Source: DATKFM01 sp046154965
GTDB taxonomy: Bacteria > Pseudomonadota > Alphaproteobacteria > Dongiales > Dongiaceae
Direction: 5' to 3'
DNA: 64,000 bases
Assembly: GCA_046154965.1 (NCBI GenBank)
Contig: JBJXDY010000010.1
Span: forward strand, 1 to 64,000
A program made the position numbers and the translations under genes. The notes under the pieces are model-generated. The model made no database searches. It worked only from the letters and a program-made list of their open reading frames with translations, and was not told where the DNA came from. Position 1 is the stretch's first letter, and each line of letters opens with the position of its first letter. Shown here piece by piece: positions 35,357-43,908 of this stretch.

Positions 35357-36697
35357 TCAACTCCAGGGGAAGGGACTGTTGGATGTCGGGTGCAGCTTGC
35401 CCTCCGCAAAGCGGGAAAAGCGGAACGGCTTCAGCAGATCGCTCTCGCGGCCGCAAACATCGTCGGCCACCAGCTTGCCGACGCCGATCATCTTGTAGCC
35501 GTGATTGGAATCCGCGACGACATAAACATTATCGCAGAAACGGTCGAACACCGGGAAGCTGTCGGCGGTGAAACTGCCGATGCCGCCCGACGGCTCCCTC
35601 TTATACTTCGCCATCGTGCCGCTGAAGCGCTTCTGGCAGAAGGCCAGCGCCGACACCCACATATGGGCGAAATCGTCGCCGACGATGAAATCAGGCGAGT
35701 CCGGGCCATAGGGATCGATCGCTACTTTCTCCGGCGGCGTCTTGACCTTGTAGGGCATGGCGCCGCCCTGGATGCCGCCGAAATGGAAGTCGGGTTTATA
35801 GTAGATGCCCCAAAGCTTGTCGGTGATCAGCGAGCCGTCGACATCCGAATACAGCGGCGCGTCGGTGTCCACATGGATGACCGGCGGCATCTTGCCGTCG
35901 TTGGTGCGCTGCAGCTTGGGATCGACACCCAGCGTGCCCTCTTCCAGGCACCAGAAGGTCCACATGGGCACGCCGTCATGGGTCTTGCCGTCACGGCCCT
36001 TGATAGTGATTTCCTTCGGCAGCTCCAGCATGTCCCAGATCTGCTTAATCCAGGGACCGGCGCCGACGATCACCTGCTCGCAGGCGATCTTGCCTTTGTC
36101 GGTGACCACGGCCGTCACCGCGCCCTTGTTGTCCTTCTCGAATCCCGTGACCTTCGCGCCGGTCAGGATGCGCACATCCTCGTTCTCGGCCTTCTTGGCC
36201 AGGCCATAGATGGACTTGGTGTTGTTGGCGTATCCGCCCTTCTTCTCATGAAGTACCGAGGTGATGCCCTTGGCCTGCCAATCGTCGAGGATGGTGCGCA
36301 TGTATTTCAGGCAGTCGGTCTCGCCCTCGATGAAGACCGACTCATAGCCGATCTCCTTCTGCTGCTGATAGATGCTGGCGACGTCCTTGTGCATCACCTC
36401 CGGGCTGATCTGCATGTAGCCGACGGGGTTGTAGCTGAAGGCTTCGGGATCGCTCTCCCACACCGACACGCTGTGCGCCATCAGGCGACGCATCGCCGGC
36501 TGGAAATAGTTGTTGCGCACCACGCCGCAGGCGATGCCTGAAGCGCCGGCGGCGATGCCGGACTTGTCCACCACCAGCACGTCCTTGCCGCTGCCCTTTC
36601 CGGACTTGCGCAGGTTCTCGGCCAGGTGCCAGGCCGTGCTCAGGCCATGAATGCCGGCGCCGACGATCAGGTATTTGACATGGGTGGGAAATGCCAT
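35357..36697 (-). CDS. FAD-dependent oxidoreductase (DAO/sarcosine oxidase beta-like, single chain)
   Basis: The 446-residue flavoprotein has the Rossmann motif KYLIVGAGIHGLSTAWHLAE, followed by GIACGVVRNNYFQPAMRRLM, which aligns with the RNTAIIRSNY region of MgdA. The C-terminal VVADSNHGYKMIGVGKLVADD closes the FAD domain. No genes for alpha, gamma or delta partners are nearby, so it should act alone and without folate transfer. I take ATG 36697; upstream codons lack support. It is the first gene of the second cluster, transcribed away from the GntR gene. A role in oxidising an N-substituted glutamate is inferred from the neighbours. Confidence 0.82.
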   Translation of the reverse strand: MAFPTHVKYLIVGAGIHGLSTAWHLAENLRKSGKGSGKDVLVVDKSGIAAGASGIACGVVRNNYFQPAMRRLMAHSVSVWESDPEAFSYNPVGYMQISPEVMHKDVASIYQQQKEIGYESVFIEGETDCLKYMRTILDDWQAKGITSVLHEKKGGYANNTKSIYGLAKKAENEDVRILTGAKVTGFEKDNKGAVTAVVTDKGKIACEQVIVGAGPWIKQIWDMLELPKEITIKGRDGKTHDGVPMWTFWCLEEGTLGVDPKLQRTNDGKMPPVIHVDTDAPLYSDVDGSLITDKLWGIYYKPDFHFGGIQGGAMPYKVKTPPEKVAIDPYGPDSPDFIVGDDFAHMWVSALAFCQKRFSGTMAKYKREPSGGIGSFTADSFPVFDRFCDNVYVVADSNHGYKMIGVGKLVADDVCGRESDLLKPFRFSRFAEGKLHPTSNSPFPWS

Positions 36698-36738
36698 TTC
36701 CGGGATACCTCGTGGAACAAACGACACCGCTGGCCCAG

Positions 36739-36758
36739 AATTGGTTGAAATCGGTCAA
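36739..36758 (+). promoter_or_regulatory. Tandem AATTGGT operator, site 3 (FAD oxidoreductase/GntR region)
   Basis: AATTGGTTGA-AATCGGTCAA repeats the 10-bp direct arrangement of sites 1 and 2. It lies just upstream of a possible -35 (TTGACG, 36767-36772) for the GntR gene and 40 bp before the FAD oxidoreductase start. Confidence 0.55.
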
Positions 36759-36800
36759 GCTTTGTCTTGACGGGGCCGCCAAACACTTTGATCATATCAT

Positions 36801-36820
36801 CATCCGTTTTCAAACCAATT
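36801..36820 (-). promoter_or_regulatory. Tandem AATTGGT operator, site 4 (inverted orientation)
   Basis: On the minus strand it reads AATTGGTTTG-AAAACGGATG. Its TTGGTT could also serve as the -35 of a minus-strand promoter, with TATGAT 16 bp further as the -10, so binding here would block transcription of the second cluster. Sites 3 and 4 face each other across 42 bp. Confidence 0.5.
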
Positions 36821-36839
36821 TTTTTGCAAAGGCACAGAA

Positions 36840-37616
36840 ATGGCTAAAATTGGTGGCAAGAGCGGTATGCCCCACAGCGTCGCGCCGCCCGCCGCGCCGG
36901 CGGGGGCCGAACCTGCGCCCGGACGGCTGCGGATTGTCAGCGATCCCGTCCGCGGATCGGCTTGGATCACCGGCCAGCTACGGCAGGCAATTCAGGAGGG
37001 CCACTACACCCACGGCGAGAAACTGCCGGCGGAGCGTCAGCTCGCCGAGGCTTTCGGCACGTCGCGCACTACCGTGCGCATGGCGCTGGATCATCTGGAG
37101 AATGAGCGCCTGGTCACTCGGCGCGTCGGCAGCGGCACATTTGTGAACTACCGCCCGCCCAACGAGGCGGAGGAAGTCGCGGAGATGACCAGCCCGGTGG
37201 AGCTGATCGAAGTGCGGCTGGGGCTGGAGCCTCATATGGTGCGGCTCGCCGTGCTCAACGCCACCGCGCGCGATGTCGACCGGCTGAGCGAGATCGTGCT
37301 GCAGTTGGAGAAAGGCCCGCTGGATGCCGAGCGCTTCACCCAGCTCGACGAGGCATTCCATCTGTCGATCGCCGAATGCACCCACAACCCGTTGCTGGTC
37401 TCGCTGTACCGGCAGATCAACGACGTGCGTACCCACACCCAGTGGAACGCGATGAAGGACAAGGTGCTGACGCCTAAGCGCATCGCCGACTACAATTCCG
37501 AACACCGGGCGATCTTCGAATCGATACGCAGCCGTGACGTGGATACGGCGGTGATGACTATCACCAACCATCTGCATTACGCCCGGCGCCAGCTGCTGGG
37601 CGTCGGCAACGAATAG
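36840..37616 (+). CDS. GntR-family regulator with FCD domain
   Basis: The 258-residue protein has a low-complexity leader (1-30), a winged helix-turn-helix (ITGQLRQAIQEGHYTHGEKL, then PAERQLAEAFGTSRTTVRMA) and a C-terminal all-helical FCD ligand domain with LIEVRLGLEPHMVRLA and the metal-site histidines FHLSIAECTHNPLL and TNHLHYARR. This is the FadR/PdhR/LldR class, whose half-site is AATTGGT; such sites flank its own promoter and also occur upstream of mgdA. It is therefore the best candidate for controlling the second cluster, itself, and perhaps the methylamine cluster. Confidence 0.9.
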   Translation: MAKIGGKSGMPHSVAPPAAPAGAEPAPGRLRIVSDPVRGSAWITGQLRQAIQEGHYTHGEKLPAERQLAEAFGTSRTTVRMALDHLENERLVTRRVGSGTFVNYRPPNEAEEVAEMTSPVELIEVRLGLEPHMVRLAVLNATARDVDRLSEIVLQLEKGPLDAERFTQLDEAFHLSIAECTHNPLLVSLYRQINDVRTHTQWNAMKDKVLTPKRIADYNSEHRAIFESIRSRDVDTAVMTITNHLHYARRQLLGVGNE

Positions 37617-37666
37617 ACCCTGCCCCGCGACGCCATCATGATACGGCTCCGCGCCCAGGCTGACTG

Positions 37667-38527
37667 ATGATGACGCCCGGACTCTGGGGCACGGGCACCG
37701 CGGTCTGCTGGGGTACGGCCGATTTCGTCGCCCGCTTCTCCGGCCGCGCCGTCGGCCATTACAGCTCACTGCTGGGCATGCTGGGAGTGGGTTCGCTGCT
37801 CCTGACCGGCTGGATGCTGCTGGAGCAGCCTGCCGTAACCTGGACTTTCGATGCGATCCTGCTGGCGGTCCTTGCCGGGATCTCGCTGATGGCGGCCACG
37901 CTCTGGCTCTACCAGGGCGTTGCCCGCGGTCCGATCTCGATCGTCGAGCCCGTCGTCTGCAGCTATCCCATCCTGACGGTGCTCCTGACCATCATCGACG
38001 GTCATGTGCCGGGCTTGATCCAATTCCTCTTCATGGCCGTCACCATGGCTGGAGTCATCGTCGTCGCCCGTTCGACGGGCAGCCATATCGACGGCGGCCA
38101 TGACGCGAAGCTGCTGCGTGGCACGATCCTGATCTCGATCCTGTCGGCTATCGCTTTCGGCGTCGGTGTCTATCTGTCGCAGCGGGCGCTGCCCTTGCTC
38201 GGCGACCTGCCGACGCTTTGGTCGTCGCGGCTGGTGAGCCTGGCCTCGCTGATCGTCCTGATGCTCTTCGCCGGGGAACGCCCCGCCCTGCCGCTGAAAT
38301 GGTGGCCGGCGCTGGCGAGCCAGGGGCTGCTGGATACCGCCGGCTATGCCGCCTTGTACCAGGCCGACTATGGCGAGGGCTCCGGCGTCGCCGCCGTCGC
38401 TGCGTCCAGCTATGGCGCGCTGAGCACGCTGCTGGCCTGGATCATCCTGCGGGAGCGCGTCAATGCCGTGCAATGGATCGGCATCGCGCTGGTGTTCGCC
38501 GGCGTGGCCGGATTGTCGGCGGGCTAG
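37667..38527 (+). CDS. EamA/DMT-family transporter
   Basis: The 286-residue protein has ten predicted helices in two EamA repeats, the normal DMT layout (GTGTAVCWGTADFVARFSG at the start, LSTLLAWIILRERVNAVQWI near the end). The transported metabolite is unknown. Two adjacent ATG codons at 37667 and 37670 are possible starts; neither has a strong ribosome binding site. It lies 50 bp downstream of the GntR gene and could be co-transcribed. Its TAG stop overlaps that of the convergent histidine kinase gene in the tetranucleotide CTAG. Confidence 0.88.
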   Translation: MMTPGLWGTGTAVCWGTADFVARFSGRAVGHYSSLLGMLGVGSLLLTGWMLLEQPAVTWTFDAILLAVLAGISLMAATLWLYQGVARGPISIVEPVVCSYPILTVLLTIIDGHVPGLIQFLFMAVTMAGVIVVARSTGSHIDGGHDAKLLRGTILISILSAIAFGVGVYLSQRALPLLGDLPTLWSSRLVSLASLIVLMLFAGERPALPLKWWPALASQGLLDTAGYAALYQADYGEGSGVAAVAASSYGALSTLLAWIILRERVNAVQWIGIALVFAGVAGLSAG

Positions 38528-39924
38528 GCGATCTTCTTATAGACGCTCGGCAGGCAGCGGTCGCCGGGCAGGTCGATGGTCACGGTCGTGCCATGGCCGA
38601 CGCGGCTGTCCAGATTGACATGGCCGCCATGGAGTTCGATCAGCGACTTCACCATCGGCAGGCCGAGGCCGGTGCCGACATGCTTGCGCGCCAGGTGGCT
38701 TTCGGCCTGCTGGAACGCCATGAAGACGCGGGGGATATCTTCCTCGGCAATTCCTATTCCGGTATCGGAGATCTTCAGCCTGATATCGCCGGACTCTAGC
38801 CGCGCCAGGGTGATGGTGACGATGCCGCCGGCCTCGGTGAATTTCACGGCATTGGACAAGACATTATCGACGACCTGTCGCAAGCGCAGCGGATCGGCCT
38901 TCATGATGATCGGTTCCGACGTTACGCCGACGCTGAGCTTGATGCCGGCCTGCAAAGCGCCGGCCCGCATATCGTGGGCCGCCTGGCGCACCAGCTTGGT
39001 CAGGTCGGCCACATCCTCGCGCAGTTCGAACTTGCCGGCCTCCACCTTTGACAGATCGAGAATGTCGGCGATCAGCGCCAGCAGCCGCTTGGCGGAGGAC
39101 AGGATGTCCTGCACGTACTCTTTTTGCTTGTTGCTGAGCGCGCCGACATAGCCCTGCAGCATCATGTCGGCAAAGCCGATCACCGCATTCAGCGGCGTGC
39201 GCAGTTCATGGGACACGTTGGCGAGGAAGCGGTTCTTGGCATGGCCGGCCTCGATCGCCGCATCCTTGGCCAGGCGCAGCCGTTCGGCGAGTTCCGTGAC
39301 GTTGTTATAGGCCGTCTGCAGCGACCGTTCCGAGCGGATGTGGGCATGCATGAGATAGGCGAGCGAGGCGACAACGGCCAGCACGGCAATGGCGTAGAAC
39401 ACCAGCTTGTCCTTGAAGGCGGACATCAGGCGATCGGTCTGACCGACGCGTTCGTTGCGGCGGTACATGATCTCCATGGTCATGGTGTGGAGGTGGTTGA
39501 GAGCCTTGTCGACCCGGACCAGGGAGGCGTTCGCCAGTTGCGCCAGGTCTTGCGGTTGGGCGAAGAGGCTGTCGACGGCGTCCAGTTCCTTCCGGACGGT
39601 ATCGATCTCCGGCATATTGGTGATGCTGTCCTTGTGCCACTGCTTGCCGCCCTGTTTTGGCAGGTTGACCAGGCTGCTGAAGGCGAGATCCAAATTCTGC
39701 CGTGCCCTGCCGAAACGCTCGGAGGTCGGCTCGTGGCGCAATTCGGAGAGGTCCACCTTCAGATTGAGCAGGTGGCGGGCAAGTTGCCCTTCGTACCAGT
39801 AGTCAACGCTACCCGCGATGGCGATGCCATCGCGGATTGCGGCGATGTCCTTGATGACCAGAGGCGTGCTGACCAAGAGCAGCGCAAAGCAGACCATCCA
39901 GATGATTCTGGCTTGGCGCAGCAT
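38524..39924 (-). CDS. sensor histidine kinase
   Basis: The 466-residue membrane kinase has TM helices at about 10-28 and 172-193 flanking a ~140-residue periplasmic helical sensor domain. A linker coiled coil is followed by the phosphoacceptor box FLANVSHELRTPLNAVIGFA, N-box NVLSNAVKFTEAGG, G1 KISDTGIGIAEEDIPRVF and G2 GTGLGLPMVKSLIELHGG. No receiver domain is fused and no response regulator lies nearby. It is 29 bp downstream of the molybdopterin-fold protein gene, which probably supplies its periplasmic partner. Confidence 0.92.
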   Translation of the reverse strand: MLRQARIIWMVCFALLLVSTPLVIKDIAAIRDGIAIAGSVDYWYEGQLARHLLNLKVDLSELRHEPTSERFGRARQNLDLAFSSLVNLPKQGGKQWHKDSITNMPEIDTVRKELDAVDSLFAQPQDLAQLANASLVRVDKALNHLHTMTMEIMYRRNERVGQTDRLMSAFKDKLVFYAIAVLAVVASLAYLMHAHIRSERSLQTAYNNVTELAERLRLAKDAAIEAGHAKNRFLANVSHELRTPLNAVIGFADMMLQGYVGALSNKQKEYVQDILSSAKRLLALIADILDLSKVEAGKFELREDVADLTKLVRQAAHDMRAGALQAGIKLSVGVTSEPIIMKADPLRLRQVVDNVLSNAVKFTEAGGIVTITLARLESGDIRLKISDTGIGIAEEDIPRVFMAFQQAESHLARKHVGTGLGLPMVKSLIELHGGHVNLDSRVGHGTTVTIDLPGDRCLPSVYKKIA

Positions 39925-39953
39925 GTCGCCCCCGGTCCGATAAACTCAGCCTG

Positions 39954-40526
39954 TTACTCGACGTCGATCGCGCCGAGCTGCCAAACCCAACGCGCCGACA
40001 TCTCGTAATTGCCGAGATCGGCATCCAGATGCTGGGGATACACGACCCAGATCGGGCCGTGATTGCGCACCGACATGTACTCGCCATTCTCCTTGAGCGC
40101 GAGCATGACCGGCCACTTATGGGCATCTTCCAGCGGCACGGGCGCGCGGTAGTCGTTGAGCGCCACCATGGTCAGGGTGGTTGCCGACGGATCGGCGCCG
40201 ATCGCCTCCAGAACCTTGGAGAGCAGGACGCCTTCGAACGTCGCCGGGCCTTCGGTCCAGTTGGTCGGTGTGGTGTAGCGCACGACCCCCAGGCTTTCGA
40301 GGCCGGCCATATCGAATGCGACCTCGCCATTGCTGGCGGCGGCGATCTTGCCGCTAATGCGCAGGATGACCGGACCCGTGGGCGCGGGAATCGCGGCGCC
40401 CGGAGTCCATGTCCCTTCGCTCACCACCTCATAGCCAGGTGTATCGGCGATGGCAGGCGTGAATCCGCAGATGGCAGCCGCGGCAGTGGCCGCGAACATG
40501 CCGATGACTTGACGGCGCGAGAACAT
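39954..40526 (-). CDS. periplasmic molybdopterin-binding-fold protein, no cysteine in the mature chain
   Basis: The 190-residue protein has a twin-arginine-like signal (SRRQVIGMFAATAAAAICGF) and a mature domain similar to the short oxidoreductase molybdopterin-binding domain (ATFEGVLLSKVLEAIGADPS, VALNDYRAPVPLEDAHKWPV, RNHGPIWVVYP). The only cysteine is in the signal peptide, so the thiolate that binds molybdenum in SuoX/YedY enzymes is missing. It is unlikely to be a redox enzyme. Co-transcription with a histidine kinase suggests a ligand-sensing role. Confidence 0.82.
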   Translation of the reverse strand: MFSRRQVIGMFAATAAAAICGFTPAIADTPGYEVVSEGTWTPGAAIPAPTGPVILRISGKIAAASNGEVAFDMAGLESLGVVRYTTPTNWTEGPATFEGVLLSKVLEAIGADPSATTLTMVALNDYRAPVPLEDAHKWPVMLALKENGEYMSVRNHGPIWVVYPQHLDADLGNYEMSARWVWQLGAIDVE

Positions 40527-40628
40527 AGGTTTCTCCCAATAGTGGTTTACTGCCGGCCATTATTGGGAAACGCAGTTACATGGCGCTTTCGGATTGCCGG
40601 CTAGGCCGGGGCCCGGGCGACTTTTTAG

Positions 40629-41888
40629 TTAACAGCCCATTAACACGACCGCCGAGCTGATCAACGGCATCTGTATGATCTGCTGGGGTTTTCCGGCGAA
40701 GAACTGTTCCGCGGCCCGGGTCGCGCCCGGGCACTCCGCATGGCCGTAATCGTCGATGATGATGAGGCCTTCTGGGTTCATCCGCGGATAGATGAATTCC
40801 AGGCAGTCCCGCACCGACTTCTCGGTATCCACGTCGATATGGGCGAAGCGAAACCGGGCGTCCTGCAGATCCGCGGGAACCGATTGCGGAAACAGGCCGG
40901 GATGTAATCTGACCCGCGGATTGTTGCCGAGCAGCGCCAGCACTTGCGGCGCGGACGTCTCGGTGAAGGTATTCTTCAGGCCGATCTCGTCATAAGCCAG
41001 ATCGTCGGGCATGCCGGCAAAGGTATCGAAGACATGGATGTCGGCTGCCGCACCATGGCGAAGCATCAGCTCGGACACCAACTTTGCGGTGCCGCCGCGA
41101 TAGCTGCCGACTTCGATGCAATCGCCTGATAGGGGCAGCGTGCGCCGCGCCCACTGATACATCAGGTACAACCGGCCGAGATCGACGACCGTCGCCTGCT
41201 GCACGCCGCTGCTGAGGATCGAGCGGAACTCCGAAAGGTCGTGCCAGGGTGCGCGCGCTGCGATCGCGCCGGCGGCGACCTTTTCAAGGATCTTTGCCCC
41301 GGCCGAATGATTTGACTGCACGGGTGTGAGAGTCCGTTGCCGCTTGCGCAGAACGATATCGAGCATCGTCTCGGTTGCGCGATGCGCGGTGCCGACGCCG
41401 ACCGATTTCAGCAACTCGCGGCGCGTAATGCGCTCGACGGTCGCCATGTGGCAGACTGTCTGGATCAATTCCAAGATGTTCGCCTGGTTTGCGGGAACTG
41501 AGGGTTCCTGCATTGCGAAAGACCAGCGCTCGCCGTCGCATCGCGGCCGCGTCGCGCCATCGGGAACGGAGATGGTGACAAGCCCGCCGGGCTTCACGGC
41601 GCGGATCCAGTTTGTCAGCGCCACGGAAAGGCGCGGACAGTGCTGCAGTACATTGTCGGCCAGCACATAAGGCACACTGTCGTCGGCGATATCCAGCAAC
41701 AGCGCCGCTTCGCCCTCGGCGGGATCGAAACGCCGCCAGGCGCTGGCGGCGCGCGTCAGCTCCGGGTGAATCGACGCCTCAATGGGATGTTCGCTCAGAA
41801 CGATTCCGCTGCTGCGGAATGAAATGGCCGATGCCTTGTTGCGGGAGATAGCGCCCTCGACGCGCAGTACCGTCTGCTGCTCCGCCAT
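40629..41888 (-). CDS. double-domain methyltransferase (TylF-like C-terminus)
   Basis: The 419-residue protein joins two regions. Residues ~25-190 resemble a degenerate SAM methyltransferase (AALLLDIADDSVPYVLADNV, AVKPGGLVTISVPDG). Residues ~200-419 are a TylF/macrocin-O-methyltransferase-like domain (CIEVGSYRGGTAKLVSEL, HVFDTFAGMPDD, FRFAHIDVDTEKSVRDCLEF, GLIIIDDYGHAECPGA). The acidic residues of the last two segments fit the Mg-dependent sugar-methyltransferase site. I start at ATG 41888, with GGGGGGACC just upstream. It stands alone; a sugar or polyketide substrate is likely but not identifiable. Confidence 0.75.
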   Translation of the reverse strand: MAEQQTVLRVEGAISRNKASAISFRSSGIVLSEHPIEASIHPELTRAASAWRRFDPAEGEAALLLDIADDSVPYVLADNVLQHCPRLSVALTNWIRAVKPGGLVTISVPDGATRPRCDGERWSFAMQEPSVPANQANILELIQTVCHMATVERITRRELLKSVGVGTAHRATETMLDIVLRKRQRTLTPVQSNHSAGAKILEKVAAGAIAARAPWHDLSEFRSILSSGVQQATVVDLGRLYLMYQWARRTLPLSGDCIEVGSYRGGTAKLVSELMLRHGAAADIHVFDTFAGMPDDLAYDEIGLKNTFTETSAPQVLALLGNNPRVRLHPGLFPQSVPADLQDARFRFAHIDVDTEKSVRDCLEFIYPRMNPEGLIIIDDYGHAECPGATRAAEQFFAGKPQQIIQMPLISSAVVLMGC

Positions 41889-42125
41889 CCTGGTCCCCCC
41901 TGGCCCTCTATACTTCTTGTTTCCGTGCCGCCGGAATTGCCGGCAGCTAGGAATGCCCACCGCCAAAGTAGCGCCCGGGAGCGGCAGGTCCCGGACTAAG
42001 AGCTAGTGAACGGCTCATAGCTAGCTATAGGCGCGTGAAATCGCCGGCGGACTCGCGGCTCGGATGCAAGGTAGCATAGAGGATGACCGCCGGAGATCGT
42101 TCGGCGGCCGGTATCGCATGGGCGC

Positions 42126-42743
42126 TTAGGGTCCGAAGTCGCTCTGGGTGATCAGCACATGCCCGGGCTGATCGGCGACGCGGTCGAGCCAGGCGCGGAT
42201 GGCGGGATAGCGGCCGAGATCGAAATCGCCCTCCTCTGCAACATGGGTATAGGCGTAGAGCGCGATGTCGGCGATGGAGTAGGCCTTGCCAACCAGAAAT
42301 GAATGATCCTTCAGGCGCCGCTCCATGACGTCGAGAGCCTGATAGCCCTTCTGCCATTTCTCCTTCAGCCGCTCCGCCCACTCCAGGCGTTTGTGCAGTT
42401 CGTGGATCCAGAAGCGCGCCACAGCGATACAGGGCTCGTGGCTGTATTGCTCGAAGAACATCCACTGCAACGCCTCCGCGCGCTCGAACCGGTCGGTGGG
42501 AAGAAACCGGGTGCCCTCGGCGAAATAGAACATAATCGCATTCGATTGCGCGAGGATACGGCCATCATCGAGCTGCACCGTGGGAATGCGGCCATCGGCA
42601 TTGATGGCGAGGAACTCCGGCGTGCGTGTCTCGCCCTTGAGGATGTCCTTCTCGACCAGCTTGAAGGGGATACCAAGCTGCGACAGCAGCAGCCGCACCT
42701 TGTAGCCGTTCCCCGACGGCAGGAAATCATACAGCGTCAGCAT
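42126..42743 (-). CDS. glutathione S-transferase
   Basis: The 205-residue protein has an N-terminal thioredoxin-like half (MLTLYDFLPSGNGYKVRLLL, then VEKDILKGETRTPEFLAINA, and the glutathione-binding LAQSNAIMFYFAEG) and a C-terminal helical half with FLVGKAYSIADIALYAYTHV. Length and motifs are normal for bacterial GSTs. The catalytic residue is probably Ser or Cys-independent; it cannot be fixed by eye. ATG 42743 is the family start. It is separated by 94 bp from the ABC transporter operon upstream and may be read from it. Confidence 0.92.
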   Translation of the reverse strand: MLTLYDFLPSGNGYKVRLLLSQLGIPFKLVEKDILKGETRTPEFLAINADGRIPTVQLDDGRILAQSNAIMFYFAEGTRFLPTDRFERAEALQWMFFEQYSHEPCIAVARFWIHELHKRLEWAERLKEKWQKGYQALDVMERRLKDHSFLVGKAYSIADIALYAYTHVAEEGDFDLGRYPAIRAWLDRVADQPGHVLITQSDFGP

Positions 42744-42837
42744 CTGCCCCCCATTTTCGCGGCAGCCTAGACGCCGGGCGCGAACCGTCAAACCAGTTTA
42801 TCTCATGCTCGCATGAGCGCTGCTCACGCGGTGCCGC

Positions 42838-43908
42838 CTATTCCCGCAGCAGAACCAGGTTTTGTGATCGGACCGCAAGTTCCATCCTGTCGCCCACGGC
42901 CACGACTGTATCTGCCTCGGTGCGCGCCAAGATGGGGACATCGCCGGCTGGACCGGCGTCCAAGCGCAGGCGCAAATGGGTACCCTGGAACACGGCCTCT
43001 CTGACAATGGCCTGCCCCAGGGAAACCGCGTTCGCATCAATGCCACGACCGCTCTGGATGTGCTCCGGCCGGACGAGGACATTGACGCGCGCTCCCGTCG
43101 TGGCGCTGCCGGGCACGGGAAGCGCGCCGACGGCGGTCTTGATCCAGGTGAATTCGCCTGCCGCCTCCACCGACTCGCCCGCGAGAATATTGCTCTCGCC
43201 CATGAAGGTGGCGGCGAAGCGCGTCGCCGGTCGCAGATAGATGCGCGACGGCGGGCCGATATCCTCGATGCGGCCCTTGTTCATGACCACGATCCGGTCG
43301 GCGATGCTCATCGCCTCCTCCTGATCGTGGGTAACATGGACGAAGGTGGTGCCGACGCTGTTCTGGATCCGCACCAGCTCTTCCTGCATCTGGCGGCGCA
43401 GCGCCAGATCGAGCGCGCCCAGCGGTTCGTCCAGCAGCAGCACCTTTGGTTCGACGGCGATGGCGCGGGCCAGCGCCACCCGTTGCCGCTGGCCGCCGGA
43501 AAGCTGGTGGATGCCGCGGGCGCCATAGCCTTCCAGCCCCACCAGCCGCAGCACCTCGTCGGCGCGGCGGTTGCGCTCGGCCTTCGGCACTTTGCGCATC
43601 GCCAGGCCGAAACCGACATTGGCGCGCACGCTCATATGGGGGAACAGGGCATAGTCCTGAAACACCGTCGCTGTCGGGCGCCGGGACGGCGGCGTGTCCG
43701 TCACATCGATGCCGTCGATGACAAGGCTGCCGGTGGATGGCACGGTGAAGCCGCCGATCATGGACAAGACAGTCGTCTTTCCGCTGCCGGACGGCCCCAG
43801 GAGCACGACAAACTCGCCGGCTGCAATATCCAGGTCGATCTGCGAAACCGCGACAGATGTCTCGTAGCTCTTGGAGATGCCGCGAAGACTGACCAAGGCT
43901 TCAGCCAT
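42838..43908 (-). CDS. polyamine-type ABC transporter ATP-binding protein (PotA-like)
   Basis: The 356-residue ATPase has Walker A LGPSGSGKTTVLSMIGG, Q-loop VFQDYALFPHMSV, signature LSGGQRQRVALARA, Walker B VLLLDEPLGALDLALR and H-loop HVTHDQEEAMSIADR. The C-terminal TOBE-like region (residues ~280-356) is as in PotA. It starts at ATG 43908, overlapping the permease gene by 8 bp. It is the last gene of a five-gene operon (binding protein, PLP enzyme, two permeases, ATPase). Confidence 0.92.
   Translation of the reverse strand: MAEALVSLRGISKSYETSVAVSQIDLDIAAGEFVVLLGPSGSGKTTVLSMIGGFTVPSTGSLVIDGIDVTDTPPSRRPTATVFQDYALFPHMSVRANVGFGLAMRKVPKAERNRRADEVLRLVGLEGYGARGIHQLSGGQRQRVALARAIAVEPKVLLLDEPLGALDLALRRQMQEELVRIQNSVGTTFVHVTHDQEEAMSIADRIVVMNKGRIEDIGPPSRIYLRPATRFAATFMGESNILAGESVEAAGEFTWIKTAVGALPVPGSATTGARVNVLVRPEHIQSGRGIDANAVSLGQAIVREAVFQGTHLRLRLDAGPAGDVPILARTEADTVVAVGDRMELAVRSQNLVLLRE

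Noticed and set aside
36843..36866. AATTGGTGGC followed by GCGGTATG at the start of gntR as a fifth operator
   Set aside because: The second part is out of the 10-bp register by two bases and the site lies within codons, so the match is weaker than the other four.
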